From NCBI RefSeq assembly GCF_001513955.1, contig NZ_KQ948148.1, positions 611,905-675,904 on the forward strand: 64,000 nt of DNA. The letters are read 5' to 3'. This DNA is from Streptomyces pseudovenezuelae (GTDB lineage: Bacteria; Actinomycetota; Actinomycetes; Streptomycetales; Streptomycetaceae). How positions within the stretch are numbered: position 1 is the first letter of the stretch; each line of letters begins with the position of its first letter. This document shows, in pieces, positions 16,119-25,701 of the stretch. Under the pieces are notes generated by a model that searched no databases, had not been told where the DNA came from, and was given only the letters and a program-made list of their open reading frames with translations. The position numbers and the translations under genes are program-made.

Positions 16119-18665
16119 ATGGGTGAGGTGTTCGCCGGCCGGTACGAACTGGCCGATCCGATCGGACGCGGAGGCGTCGGCGCCGTCTGGCGTGCCTGGG
16201 ACCACCGGCGCCGCCGCTATGTGGCCGCCAAGGTCCTGCTGCAGAGCGACGCCCACTCCCTGCTGCGCTTCGTGCGCGAACAGGCCCTGCGGATCGACCA
16301 CCCCCATGTCCTCGCGCCCGCCAGCTGGGCCGCCGACGACGACAAGGTCCTGTTCACCATGGACCTGGTCGCCGGCGGCTCGCTGGTCCACCTGGTCGGG
16401 GACTACGGGCCCCTGCCGCCCTCGTTCGTCTGCACCCTGCTCGACCAACTCCTCGCGGGGCTGGCCGCGGTGCACGCGGAAGGTGTCGTGCACCGTGACA
16501 TCAAGCCCGCCAACATCCTGCTCGAAGCCACCGGCACCGCCCGCCCGCGGCTGCGGCTGTCCGACTTCGGCATCGCCATGCGGCTGGGCGAACCCCGCCT
16601 GACCGAGACCAACCTCGTCGTGGGCACGCCCGGTTATCTCGCCCCCGAGCAGATGATGGGTGCGGAACCGGACTTCCCCGCCGACCTGTTCGCCGTAGGC
16701 CTGGTCGCGCTGTACCTCCTGGAGGGCGCCAAGCCGGACGCCAAGGCACTCATCCAGTACTTCGCCGCCCACGGCACCCCGGGGGCGCCCCAGAGCGTCC
16801 CCGAACCGCTCTGGCAGGTCGTGGCGTCCCTCCTCCAGCCGGACCCGCAGGCCCGCTTCCGCACCGCCACGGGGGCCCGCAAAGCCCTCGCCGCCGCCAG
16901 AGAACTCCTCCCGGACCCCGGCCCCGACGACGAGACCATCGAGATCTTCGACCAACTCGGCCCCCTGCCGCCAGGGTTCGGCTCGGAAGGCCCGCTCAAA
17001 CGGGCACCGGGCGTGGACCCGAGCAGGACACGGAACGACGTGTCCCGGACTGGCGAAGAGGCACGCTTCGGAACGGGCGACGGAAGCAGGGGTTCCTTCG
17101 AGGGCGGCGACAGGAGCGACGCTCCGTACGGGGACGACAGAGGAAACGCGGGATCTTTCGCCGCCGACGGCGGGGGCAGGGGGGCTTTCCGGCGGGGGCC
17201 CGGTGAGGGCGTCGGGGGCGCAGGGGCGGGTGTTGGGGCCGGTGGGGGCTCGGGTTCCGGTGGGGGCTCTGGTGGTGCTGGCGGAGCTGACGGTGGTGCT
17301 GGGGCCGATGCCGGAGCTGGTGCCAGTGAGGCCCGCGGTGCTCGTGAGGTCGGCGGAGGGCCTTCGTGGCCCGGGCAGAGCAACGGCGTGGCTTCCCGGC
17401 CAGATGAGGTGGCTGGGACGTCCTCCTGGTTCGGTGGAGGACACGGAGTGGGGCCCCGGCCTGGTGAGGCGGGCGAGGCTCCCTTCCGGTCCGGCGAAGG
17501 GAATGAGCCGGGCGCCTTCCCGCCCGGGGACGCGAGCCAGGCTCCCTCCTGGTCCGGCGGAGGCAGCGCGGCGGGGCCGACGCCCGGCCAACCGAGCCGC
17601 ACCCCCTCCCAGCCCGAGGAGGCGAGCGGAGCACCCAACTGGCCCGGTGGAGGAGATTGGCGACCCTCCCACCCGGAGGCGCCAGGCGGGGCGCCCTCCT
17701 GGCACAGCGAGGCAAGGGGCATACCCCCTCAGCCCCAGGAGGCCAGCGGGACGCCTTATCCGCCCAGCGGGGCGAATGGGGCCGCCTACGGGCACGGTGA
17801 GCCGAACGGACCCGTTTACCGGCCCGGCGACGTGAACGGCCCCGCTCACCGACCTGGTGAGCCGAGCGGGCCCGGTTCCCGGCCCGGTGAGGCGTACGGG
17901 GCGGCCTCCTGGCCCGGTGAGGGAAGCCAGTCGTCCTGGCCCGGCCGGGGAAGTGACCCGTCCTGGCCCGGAGAGGGCAGCGGTGTCTCGCGGCGTCCTG
18001 GGGAGAGCGGCCCGGTATCTCGGCCTGCTGAAGAAAACCCACCCTCCTGGCCCGCGGAGGCGAACTCGGCTTCCTGGCCCAGGGAATCGCCCCCGGCGCC
18101 GTGGCCCGAACAGGCCGACGCGACGTCCTGGCCCCGCGAGGCCGGCCCTCCCCCCTCCCCAGGTACCGCGGGCCACGAGACCCCCTGGCCCGCTCCGGCC
18201 GACGGCCCGTCCTCGGCGTCGGACACCGGCAGCTTCCATCTGCCGCCGCCCCGGCCCACGGACTCCCGTTCGCAGCCCCTCACTCCACCGGATCACCAGC
18301 CACCACCGCACCAGCGCCACCCCCACCCCCACCCCCAGGCCCAAGCACAACCACACCGACCTGCCGCCCCAACGCGCTCCGCCTACGTCTCCCCCCACGA
18401 CCCCACACCCTCCACTCACGTCCTGCCCTCACCCCAGCCGCACGCGCCACGCTTCCCCACGCAGGCTCCACCACCGCCCCCGCACCAGCTCCACGCTGAT
18501 CCCTCTACTGCTTCGTACACCGCTCAGAGCCCGCAGGTTCCACTCCCCGCCCGGTCACTTTCGCGAGCGCGCCGCAGCGGCCCACCGGCGAAGGTGGCGA
18601 TCCCCCTCCTGCTCCTGGCCCTGGCCTGCTACGCCGTGGGGTTCTGGGCACTCACGCAAATCTGA
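16119..18665 (+). CDS. Tail-anchored Ser/Thr protein kinase with long repetitive linker
   Basis: 848-residue kinase. The catalytic domain occupies residues 1-270: glycine loop IGRGGVGAV, Lys38, catalytic loop HRDIKPANIL (Asp127), DFG, and VVGTPGYLAPEQ. Residues about 290-800 are low complexity: first Gly/Ala/Asp-rich, then dozens of degenerate units of the type S-W-P-G-E-G or R-P-G-E-P-S-G, then a Pro/His/Gln stretch. One C-terminal membrane helix (about 826-848) ends the protein, so the kinase faces the cytoplasm on a long tether with almost nothing outside; there is no PASTA or other sensor. The repeats explain the very long antisense frames here, which I reject as genes. Confidence 0.9.
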   Translation: MGEVFAGRYELADPIGRGGVGAVWRAWDHRRRRYVAAKVLLQSDAHSLLRFVREQALRIDHPHVLAPASWAADDDKVLFTMDLVAGGSLVHLVGDYGPLPPSFVCTLLDQLLAGLAAVHAEGVVHRDIKPANILLEATGTARPRLRLSDFGIAMRLGEPRLTETNLVVGTPGYLAPEQMMGAEPDFPADLFAVGLVALYLLEGAKPDAKALIQYFAAHGTPGAPQSVPEPLWQVVASLLQPDPQARFRTATGARKALAAARELLPDPGPDDETIEIFDQLGPLPPGFGSEGPLKRAPGVDPSRTRNDVSRTGEEARFGTGDGSRGSFEGGDRSDAPYGDDRGNAGSFAADGGGRGAFRRGPGEGVGGAGAGVGAGGGSGSGGGSGGAGGADGGAGADAGAGASEARGAREVGGGPSWPGQSNGVASRPDEVAGTSSWFGGGHGVGPRPGEAGEAPFRSGEGNEPGAFPPGDASQAPSWSGGGSAAGPTPGQPSRTPSQPEEASGAPNWPGGGDWRPSHPEAPGGAPSWHSEARGIPPQPQEASGTPYPPSGANGAAYGHGEPNGPVYRPGDVNGPAHRPGEPSGPGSRPGEAYGAASWPGEGSQSSWPGRGSDPSWPGEGSGVSRRPGESGPVSRPAEENPPSWPAEANSASWPRESPPAPWPEQADATSWPREAGPPPSPGTAGHETPWPAPADGPSSASDTGSFHLPPPRPTDSRSQPLTPPDHQPPPHQRHPHPHPQAQAQPHRPAAPTRSAYVSPHDPTPSTHVLPSPQPHAPRFPTQAPPPPPHQLHADPSTASYTAQSPQVPLPARSLSRARRSGPPAKVAIPLLLLALACYAVGFWALTQI

Positions 18666-18793
18666 GGACCGGGAACCCGAGAGACCGGCTCCCCTGAACC
18701 AGTTCGTGCCCCAGCGAGAGAGACCTCAGGCAGCCACCCCGACGAGCCTGAAGCCTGCGCACACCGAACGCTCCGAGCACCGGCCCGACTCAA

Positions 18794-18823
18794 CCGATCG
18801 GACCCGATCGGACCCCATCGGAC
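18794..18823. repeat. 10-bp tandem repeat, three copies
   Basis: Three consecutive near-identical copies of GATCGGACCC lie in the 212-bp convergent gap between the kinase gene and the secreted-protein gene. No gene is visible in this gap. Confidence 0.6.
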
Positions 18824-18877
18824 CGGACCCAATCCGGCCGCGCCCCGCCCCCGCCCGCCGCCGTACATCCCGCCGCC

Positions 18878-20308
18878 CTACATCCCGGCAGCCCGCCGCC
18901 GCCCCACCACAACCCACACCCCGAGCACCACCAACAGCAAGGTCCCCGCCCCGATCCCCCCGAAGGCCACCAGCTTCATGCCGGCACCGGCACCGCCACC
19001 GCCGTCCCCACCACCGTCACTCGAACCCGCGCCCCCTGCCGCGCCCGAGCCCTGCCCCAGAAGCCCCACCTGGAAGATCCCCGAAGGTTCGGACCGTCCC
19101 GCGTAGCCGGGCCCGGCCGTCGCCTCCCCTTTCAGCCGCACCCGCAGAGTCAGTCCGAGCGGCCCGTCCCCGAACTCCTCACCCACCCGCGCGGCAAGAT
19201 GCACGACGAGGTAATACGCCCCGGCGAACCGCATCCCGCCCACCCGGTCGGAGACGGCGTACCGGTTGTCGTACCCGACCGGCGGCAAGGCAGCGAGCGC
19301 GCCCGACTTCCGGCTGCCGTTGTAACTGATGCTCGTGTCGTCGACGAGGCCGCGCACGGGGTTGTACAGCGCCAGATTCACGCCCCCCGGCACAAAGCCC
19401 CCGCCCACCCCGCCCCCGCTCGCACTGCTCAGATCGACGGTGGCGTACACCTGCTGTCCCCAGCCGACGGGCACCTTGTAGAACAGCGTCTGTCCGGGCC
19501 GTACATCGTCGCGCCAGGCTCCCTGCTCCAGTTCGGTCGCCGAGCCGAAACCCCCGCCGCCGTGCCGCCGTGCGGCCTCGCCGCTGGGGGGTGAGGGCGT
19601 GGCCGAGTCCCAGGCCTCGGGCGCACTGGTCGCACCGGCCTTCCGCAACCGCGGTTCCAGCACGGGCGCGAGCTCCAGGTCCCAGTCGCCCGGCGAGGAC
19701 TCGGTGCGCAGCACCCGCTCGACGACGACGTAGTACGTCCCGGCGCCCCGGCACAGCGACCGGCTCGACGGGAGCTGACGGGCGCCCCACACGGTGAGGG
19801 GACGCGGGCTGCGGCCGGCGCCGATGCTGGCGGTGTCCGGCGCGGCGCAGGAACGGCCGTCGGCGTCCTGCACGGACACCCTGACGCCTTCCGTAGGGGT
19901 GACCTCCGCGTCCGTCGGCGGTACGGCCGTCGCGGCGACGTACACGGTCGACGTGGCGTCGAGGACGAGGCGGTAGTAGACCTTGCCCTCGCTCGGCAGC
20001 GAACTCCGGTACGTGGTGCCGGGTTCGAGACGCTCGGCGTCCCCGGTGTCCGTCGCTCCCGTGACCGACGGGGCGCCCTGGGCGAAGGCGTACGAGGAAT
20101 CCGTGGCCGAGGACGTAGCCGTAGCCGTAGCCGAGGAAGAAGCCGTCGTGGGCGAGGAGGCCGTGGCAGAGGAAGAGGGAGAAGCCGAAGGAGACCTGAA
20201 GGGAGAGGCCGACGCGGCGAAACCGGCAGACCCCGGCCCACCACTCACCGCACCCAACACAACCCCCACGACGGCCACCCGCCACCACGCCGTACGCCGC
20301 CGCCCCAT
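18878..20308 (-). CDS. Secreted membrane-anchored protein of unknown function
   Basis: 476-residue protein. A signal peptide (MGRRRTAWWRVAVVGVVLGAV...) is followed by a Ser/Ala/Thr linker (about residues 32-75), a large extracytoplasmic region, a Gly/Asp-rich linker and a C-terminal membrane helix with RRR stop-transfer (GTLLLVVLGVWVVVGRRRAAGM). The outer region contains two jelly-roll-like stretches (LEPGTTYRSSLPSEGKVYYRL and VRPGQTLFYKVPVGWGQQV), each resembling a bacterial pre-peptidase or beta-sandwich repeat, and two Cys. The ATG at 20308 starts a good signal peptide; the open frame further upstream is not needed. No sorting motif is seen. Function unknown. Confidence 0.8.
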   Translation of the reverse strand: MGRRRTAWWRVAVVGVVLGAVSGGPGSAGFAASASPFRSPSASPSSSATASSPTTASSSATATATSSATDSSYAFAQGAPSVTGATDTGDAERLEPGTTYRSSLPSEGKVYYRLVLDATSTVYVAATAVPPTDAEVTPTEGVRVSVQDADGRSCAAPDTASIGAGRSPRPLTVWGARQLPSSRSLCRGAGTYYVVVERVLRTESSPGDWDLELAPVLEPRLRKAGATSAPEAWDSATPSPPSGEAARRHGGGGFGSATELEQGAWRDDVRPGQTLFYKVPVGWGQQVYATVDLSSASGGGVGGGFVPGGVNLALYNPVRGLVDDTSISYNGSRKSGALAALPPVGYDNRYAVSDRVGGMRFAGAYYLVVHLAARVGEEFGDGPLGLTLRVRLKGEATAGPGYAGRSEPSGIFQVGLLGQGSGAAGGAGSSDGGGDGGGGAGAGMKLVAFGGIGAGTLLLVVLGVWVVVGRRRAAGM

Positions 20309-20500
20309 CCCGCGCCACCCCTCCGTGCCCGCGCCCGAGCTCCTACGACCGTCTCCGATGCGTCCTGTCCGACCGTGCGGCCGGGCGGACGTGGCCCATC
20401 CTGCCCCGCCGGACCGCCGCCCACCCGCGCAATCCGTACGACCGTCCGAAACCCCGGCTACCACGGATTCCGGCGCCGCACCTGGCCTCGGACAACACAA

Positions 20501-20531
20501 AACCCCGACCGCAACAACGGCCGGGGTCTGT
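20501..20531 (-). terminator. Terminator of DLW-39 gene
   Basis: An imperfect stem (CCCCGACCG at 20503-20511 against CGGCCGGGG at 20518-20526, one mismatch) with an A-rich left flank (ACACAAAA) that gives a U-rich tail on the − strand, about 20 bp past the DLW-39 stop. Confidence 0.65.
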
Positions 20532-20551
20532 TCAGAACCGAATGTCGGTAC

Positions 20552-20680
20552 TCAGGAACCCGTGGGCACGGAGTCAGTCGCCTCCGTCCACAGATCCTGC
20601 TCGGCGCGATCCGCCTGGATCTGGCGGTACACGAGGAGCCCGCCGATGGCGGCCAGTGCGACCAGGAGAAGCTTCTTCAC
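20552..20680 (-). CDS. DLW-39 family small membrane protein
   Basis: 42-residue protein with an N-terminal membrane helix (KKLLLVALAAIGGLLVYRQ) and the invariant motif AEQDLW that names this actinobacterial family (about 39 residues, DLW motif). The start is GTG at 20680, preceded by AGGAAAGACGAGG; the frame extends to 20734 but that extension crosses the ribosome site. The gene is usually found close to gyrA and the tRNA-Ile/tRNA-Ala genes, as here. No function is known. It has its own terminator and is probably transcribed alone. Confidence 0.85.
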   Translation of the reverse strand: MKKLLLVALAAIGGLLVYRQIQADRAEQDLWTEATDSVPTGS

Positions 20681-21019
20681 CGCGCGACCTCGTCTTTCCT
20701 TGACGTAGGGGACCTCTGGCGCCCGACTATACACACCGACCGATACCGATCGGTGACCTGCATCCGGGCCCTCAACTCCCTTCGGGAAGAGCCCAGTAGA
20801 AGCGGAGCAGAGACCTCCGATCAGCGGGTGATCACACCCCTTCGGACGGTCACTTCAGCCTCTGTCGCCCCGCTTCTCCACTTTTTCGCCCTTCATGCAC
20901 CCATCCGTGTGGTGTTCATCTGAAGATCGACGCGCCACATGCTCAGGTCCGTGATTTCGCGGCGCCCATACACATCATGAGGAAAGTACGCAAATCGCCC
21001 AACCCGAAAGTGAGGGACC
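20681..21019. other. Divergent intergenic region, DLW-39 and DUF6344 promoters
   Basis: 339 bp, lower in GC than its neighbours. It holds the start signals of both flanking genes and an inverted repeat CACCGA (20734-20739) with TCGGTG (20750-20755) that encloses a second CCGATCGG palindrome. No further ORF is convincing. Confidence 0.4.
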
Positions 21020-21379
21020 ATGGCCCGGAACAAGGTCATGAAGCTGTGGACCGTCGTCGTCACCGCCGTCCTCGCGCTGTTCACGGCGCTCGGACTCATC
21101 ACGACGACCGCCGCCGCTGCCGTACCGCAGACCCAGTCGGCCCGCAACAGCACCGCCGCACACCCGGAGTCCCCGGCGATCCCCCAGGGCCTCTGGTCCT
21201 ACGCCAGGTCACTGCCCCCCACGATGAAGCAGCGCATCCGGGCGGAGGCCCACGGAAAGACTCCCAGCTGCCGCCCCCGCTCCCTCGGCGACACGGACAC
21301 GGCCGCGGACCCGGACACCGCGGCGGACCCGGGCACGGAAGCGGACACGGCCGGACCGGCCGGCACGGACTGCACCTGA
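21020..21379 (+). CDS. DUF6344 family secreted small protein
   Basis: 119-residue protein with a Sec signal peptide (MKLWTVVVTAVLALFTALGLITTTAAAA, cut after about residue 34) and the conserved core SLPPTMKQRIRAEAHGKTPSCR, which identifies DUF6344. The usual family member ends soon after this Cys; here a further 32 residues follow, made of Asp/Thr/Ala/Pro repeats (TAADPDTAADPGTEAD) and a terminal Cys. The tail has probably grown by slippage of a GC-rich repeat. ATG at 21020 with GAGGGACC upstream. Function unknown, exported by inference. Confidence 0.72.
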   Translation: MARNKVMKLWTVVVTAVLALFTALGLITTTAAAAVPQTQSARNSTAAHPESPAIPQGLWSYARSLPPTMKQRIRAEAHGKTPSCRPRSLGDTDTAADPDTAADPGTEADTAGPAGTDCT

Positions 21380-21971
21380 CACCCGCCGCCCCGCCCGAGA
21401 ACCAGCCAGGGTGCACCGAGGCCATACCGAAGAAGCGCCCGAGAAGCACCGCTGAAGCAGCAGAGACACAGCAGCACAGACGCAGCCGCACGAACACAGC
21501 GGCAGAGACACAGCAGCAAGACGCAGCAAAGACGCCTCGAAGAAGCACCGAAGAAGTGACGACGTCGCACACAGCACCGCACGCAAACACCCGCCCGAAC
21601 ACCGGAGCTCTCCCGGAGACCAGAAGACCGGAAGACCGGAAGACCTCTCACCGGAAACCGGCTGACGGCCCTCGCATCCGGCGGAGCCAAGAAGACGCGC
21701 TCCGCAGGACACCGCACATGACGAACACGTCATCCGCGTGCGCCGGCCCCCACGCCCGTCCACCGGCCCCCGCACACGCACCCGCTCAGGGCTTCGCACC
21801 GACACCACTGGCCCGGGACACAGAGCCCGCCGCCCACTGGGTCGGCCATGACCACCCACGCCTGGTCACCCTGACCGACTCGACACGCTTGGCATCGCCG
21901 ACCAGCCAGGAGCCCCGGCTCACCACGGCCGACCGATACGGCACCGAAGACCGCTGCCGGCCGTGGATGAC
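21380..21971. other. 592-bp region without a credible gene
   Basis: This stretch is relatively A-rich on the + strand and full of degenerate ACAGCAGCA/GAAGCACCGAAGA-type repeats. Open frames on both strands lack ribosome sites and known motifs. The long + frame that runs through it reads into tRNA-Ile and is spurious. It may be decayed coding DNA. Confidence 0.4.
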
Positions 21972-22000
21972 AAAAACCCCCAACCGTAAACGGTTGAGGG
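21972..22000 (-). terminator. Terminator of tRNA-Ile
   Basis: A stem (CAACCG at 21981-21986 with CGGTTG at 21991-21996, extended past one mismatch by three G-C pairs) closes the tetraloop TAAA. AAAAA at 21972-21976 gives a U-run on the − strand, 12 nt after the tRNA. Confidence 0.85.
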
Positions 22001-22012
22001 TCTTCGTGCTGG

Positions 22013-22086
22013 TGGGGCTAACAGGATTTGAACCTGTGGCCTCATCCTTATCAGGGATGCGCTCTAACCAACTGAGCTATAGCCCC
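22013..22086 (-). tRNA. tRNA-Ile(GAT)
   Basis: 74-nt cloverleaf on the − strand without encoded CCA. The acceptor stem GGGGCTA pairs with TAGCCCC, the D-arm is AGCTCAGTTGGTTAGAGC, the anticodon loop CTGATAA carries anticodon GAT, and the T-arm reads CAGGTTCAAATCCTG. It lies just downstream of gyrA/DUF3566, the usual place of this tRNA in actinobacteria. Confidence 0.97.
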
Positions 22087-22197
22087 GCCGCGCTTTGCGG
22101 AGTGTGTCCCGCGCGCTGACTCCTGAAGATTAGCGCACGACGTGGGCAGTCCCAAAATCGGTTCTCCGAGGACCGCCCCCGCAGGTTTGAGGCAGCG

Positions 22198-23043
22198 TTA
22201 CTCGTCCTCGGCCAGCGTCAGCTCGACGCCGCCGACGAAGCCCGCGGAGAGGTTGTAGATGAACGCGCCGAGGGTCGCGAGCGCCGTCGCGAGGACGACG
22301 TCGATGACCGCGATGATCGACGTGAACATCAGGACGTTCGGCAGGGAGAGGAAGGCCTGGAGGTCGAAGCCGTTCGACTCGTTCGAGCCGGTCGCCTCCG
22401 AGATCGTCCCGCCGACCGTCGAGAAGACGCCCATCGCGTCCATGACCATCCACAGCACGGCCGCCGCGACGATCGTGCAGATGCCGAGCGCGATGGAGAG
22501 CAGGAAGCTGACCTTCATCACGGACCACGGGTCGGCCTTGGCCACCCGCAGACGTGCCTTGCGGGTGCGGGGCATGGTGCGCGCGCCGGTACGGGGGCGG
22601 CGTACGGCACCGGTCGCCTGGGCGGCCTGGGTCGGGTAGGCCTGCGGCGGGTGGTACGGACCGGCCTGCTGCTGCGGCTGCCGTTCCCCGGGCAGCGGAG
22701 AGGGCGCGGGCTGCGGCTGGGCCGAAGCCCGCGGTGGTGCGGCGGGCGCCGTCGGCTGAGCCGGCGGCTGGGTGTCCGTCACAGGTCCCCCCTGGGATCC
22801 ACGAGTCTCGGGCGAGCGCGACTCCGTCGCGGGCGGCTTGATCGCCTTGAGCTGAGTCGTGTGCGTATCCGTCGTGTTCGGTTCTGTCGGACCCGCGGCT
22901 GTCCCCCGCGTGTCCGTCCCCCGCGTGTCCGTCCCCCGCGCGTCTGTCGCACGCGCGGCAGAGCCACGGCCGCCGCCGTCCTCCGTGCCGGGGGTGGACC
23001 CCCTAGAGGTTCCGGTCGATCCGGCGCCCGTGGCTCCGCTCAC
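22198..23043 (-). CDS. DUF3566 family membrane protein
   Basis: 281-residue protein. The first 165 residues are a disordered Thr/Gly/Pro/Gln-rich cytoplasmic region with RGTDTRGTDTRGT repeats. A basic segment (RTRKARLRVAKADPWSVMK) leads into two transmembrane helices (about 178-203 and 235-262) with an outer loop, ending in an acidic tail ELTLAEDE. This is the DUF3566 domain, found directly after gyrA across actinobacteria. GTG start at 23043, with CGAGGAG before it; only 18 bp separate it from gyrA, so it is in the gyr transcript. Function unknown. Confidence 0.87.
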   Translation of the reverse strand: MSGATGAGSTGTSRGSTPGTEDGGGRGSAARATDARGTDTRGTDTRGTAAGPTEPNTTDTHTTQLKAIKPPATESRSPETRGSQGGPVTDTQPPAQPTAPAAPPRASAQPQPAPSPLPGERQPQQQAGPYHPPQAYPTQAAQATGAVRRPRTGARTMPRTRKARLRVAKADPWSVMKVSFLLSIALGICTIVAAAVLWMVMDAMGVFSTVGGTISEATGSNESNGFDLQAFLSLPNVLMFTSIIAVIDVVLATALATLGAFIYNLSAGFVGGVELTLAEDE

Positions 23044-23061
23044 GATGACTCACTCCTCGTG

Positions 23062-25659
<2,598 letters not shown>

Positions 25660-25701
25660 TGCGGGTGAGGATCCTTCCTGGTGCGGTCAGCTGAGACCGA
25701 C

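Noticed and set aside
17300..18200. Possible CRISPR or tandem DNA array
   Set aside because: The repeats are degenerate, in frame and coding (Trp/Pro/Gly units of the kinase linker); there are no constant repeats with spacers.
16065..18419. 784-residue − strand frame opposite the tail-anchored kinase
   Set aside because: Long only because the kinase linker repeats are GC-biased and lack stops in that frame; it has no ribosome site or known domain.
17857..19329. 490-residue + strand frame across the kinase end and the secreted gene
   Set aside because: Arg/Pro-rich shadow frame with no motif that overlaps two well-supported genes.
20977..22119. 380-residue + strand frame ending in LTGFEPVASSLSGMRSNQLSYSP
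   Set aside because: Its end is the antisense reading of tRNA-Ile, a well-known false protein in databases; the rest crosses the DUF6344 gene in another frame and non-coding DNA.
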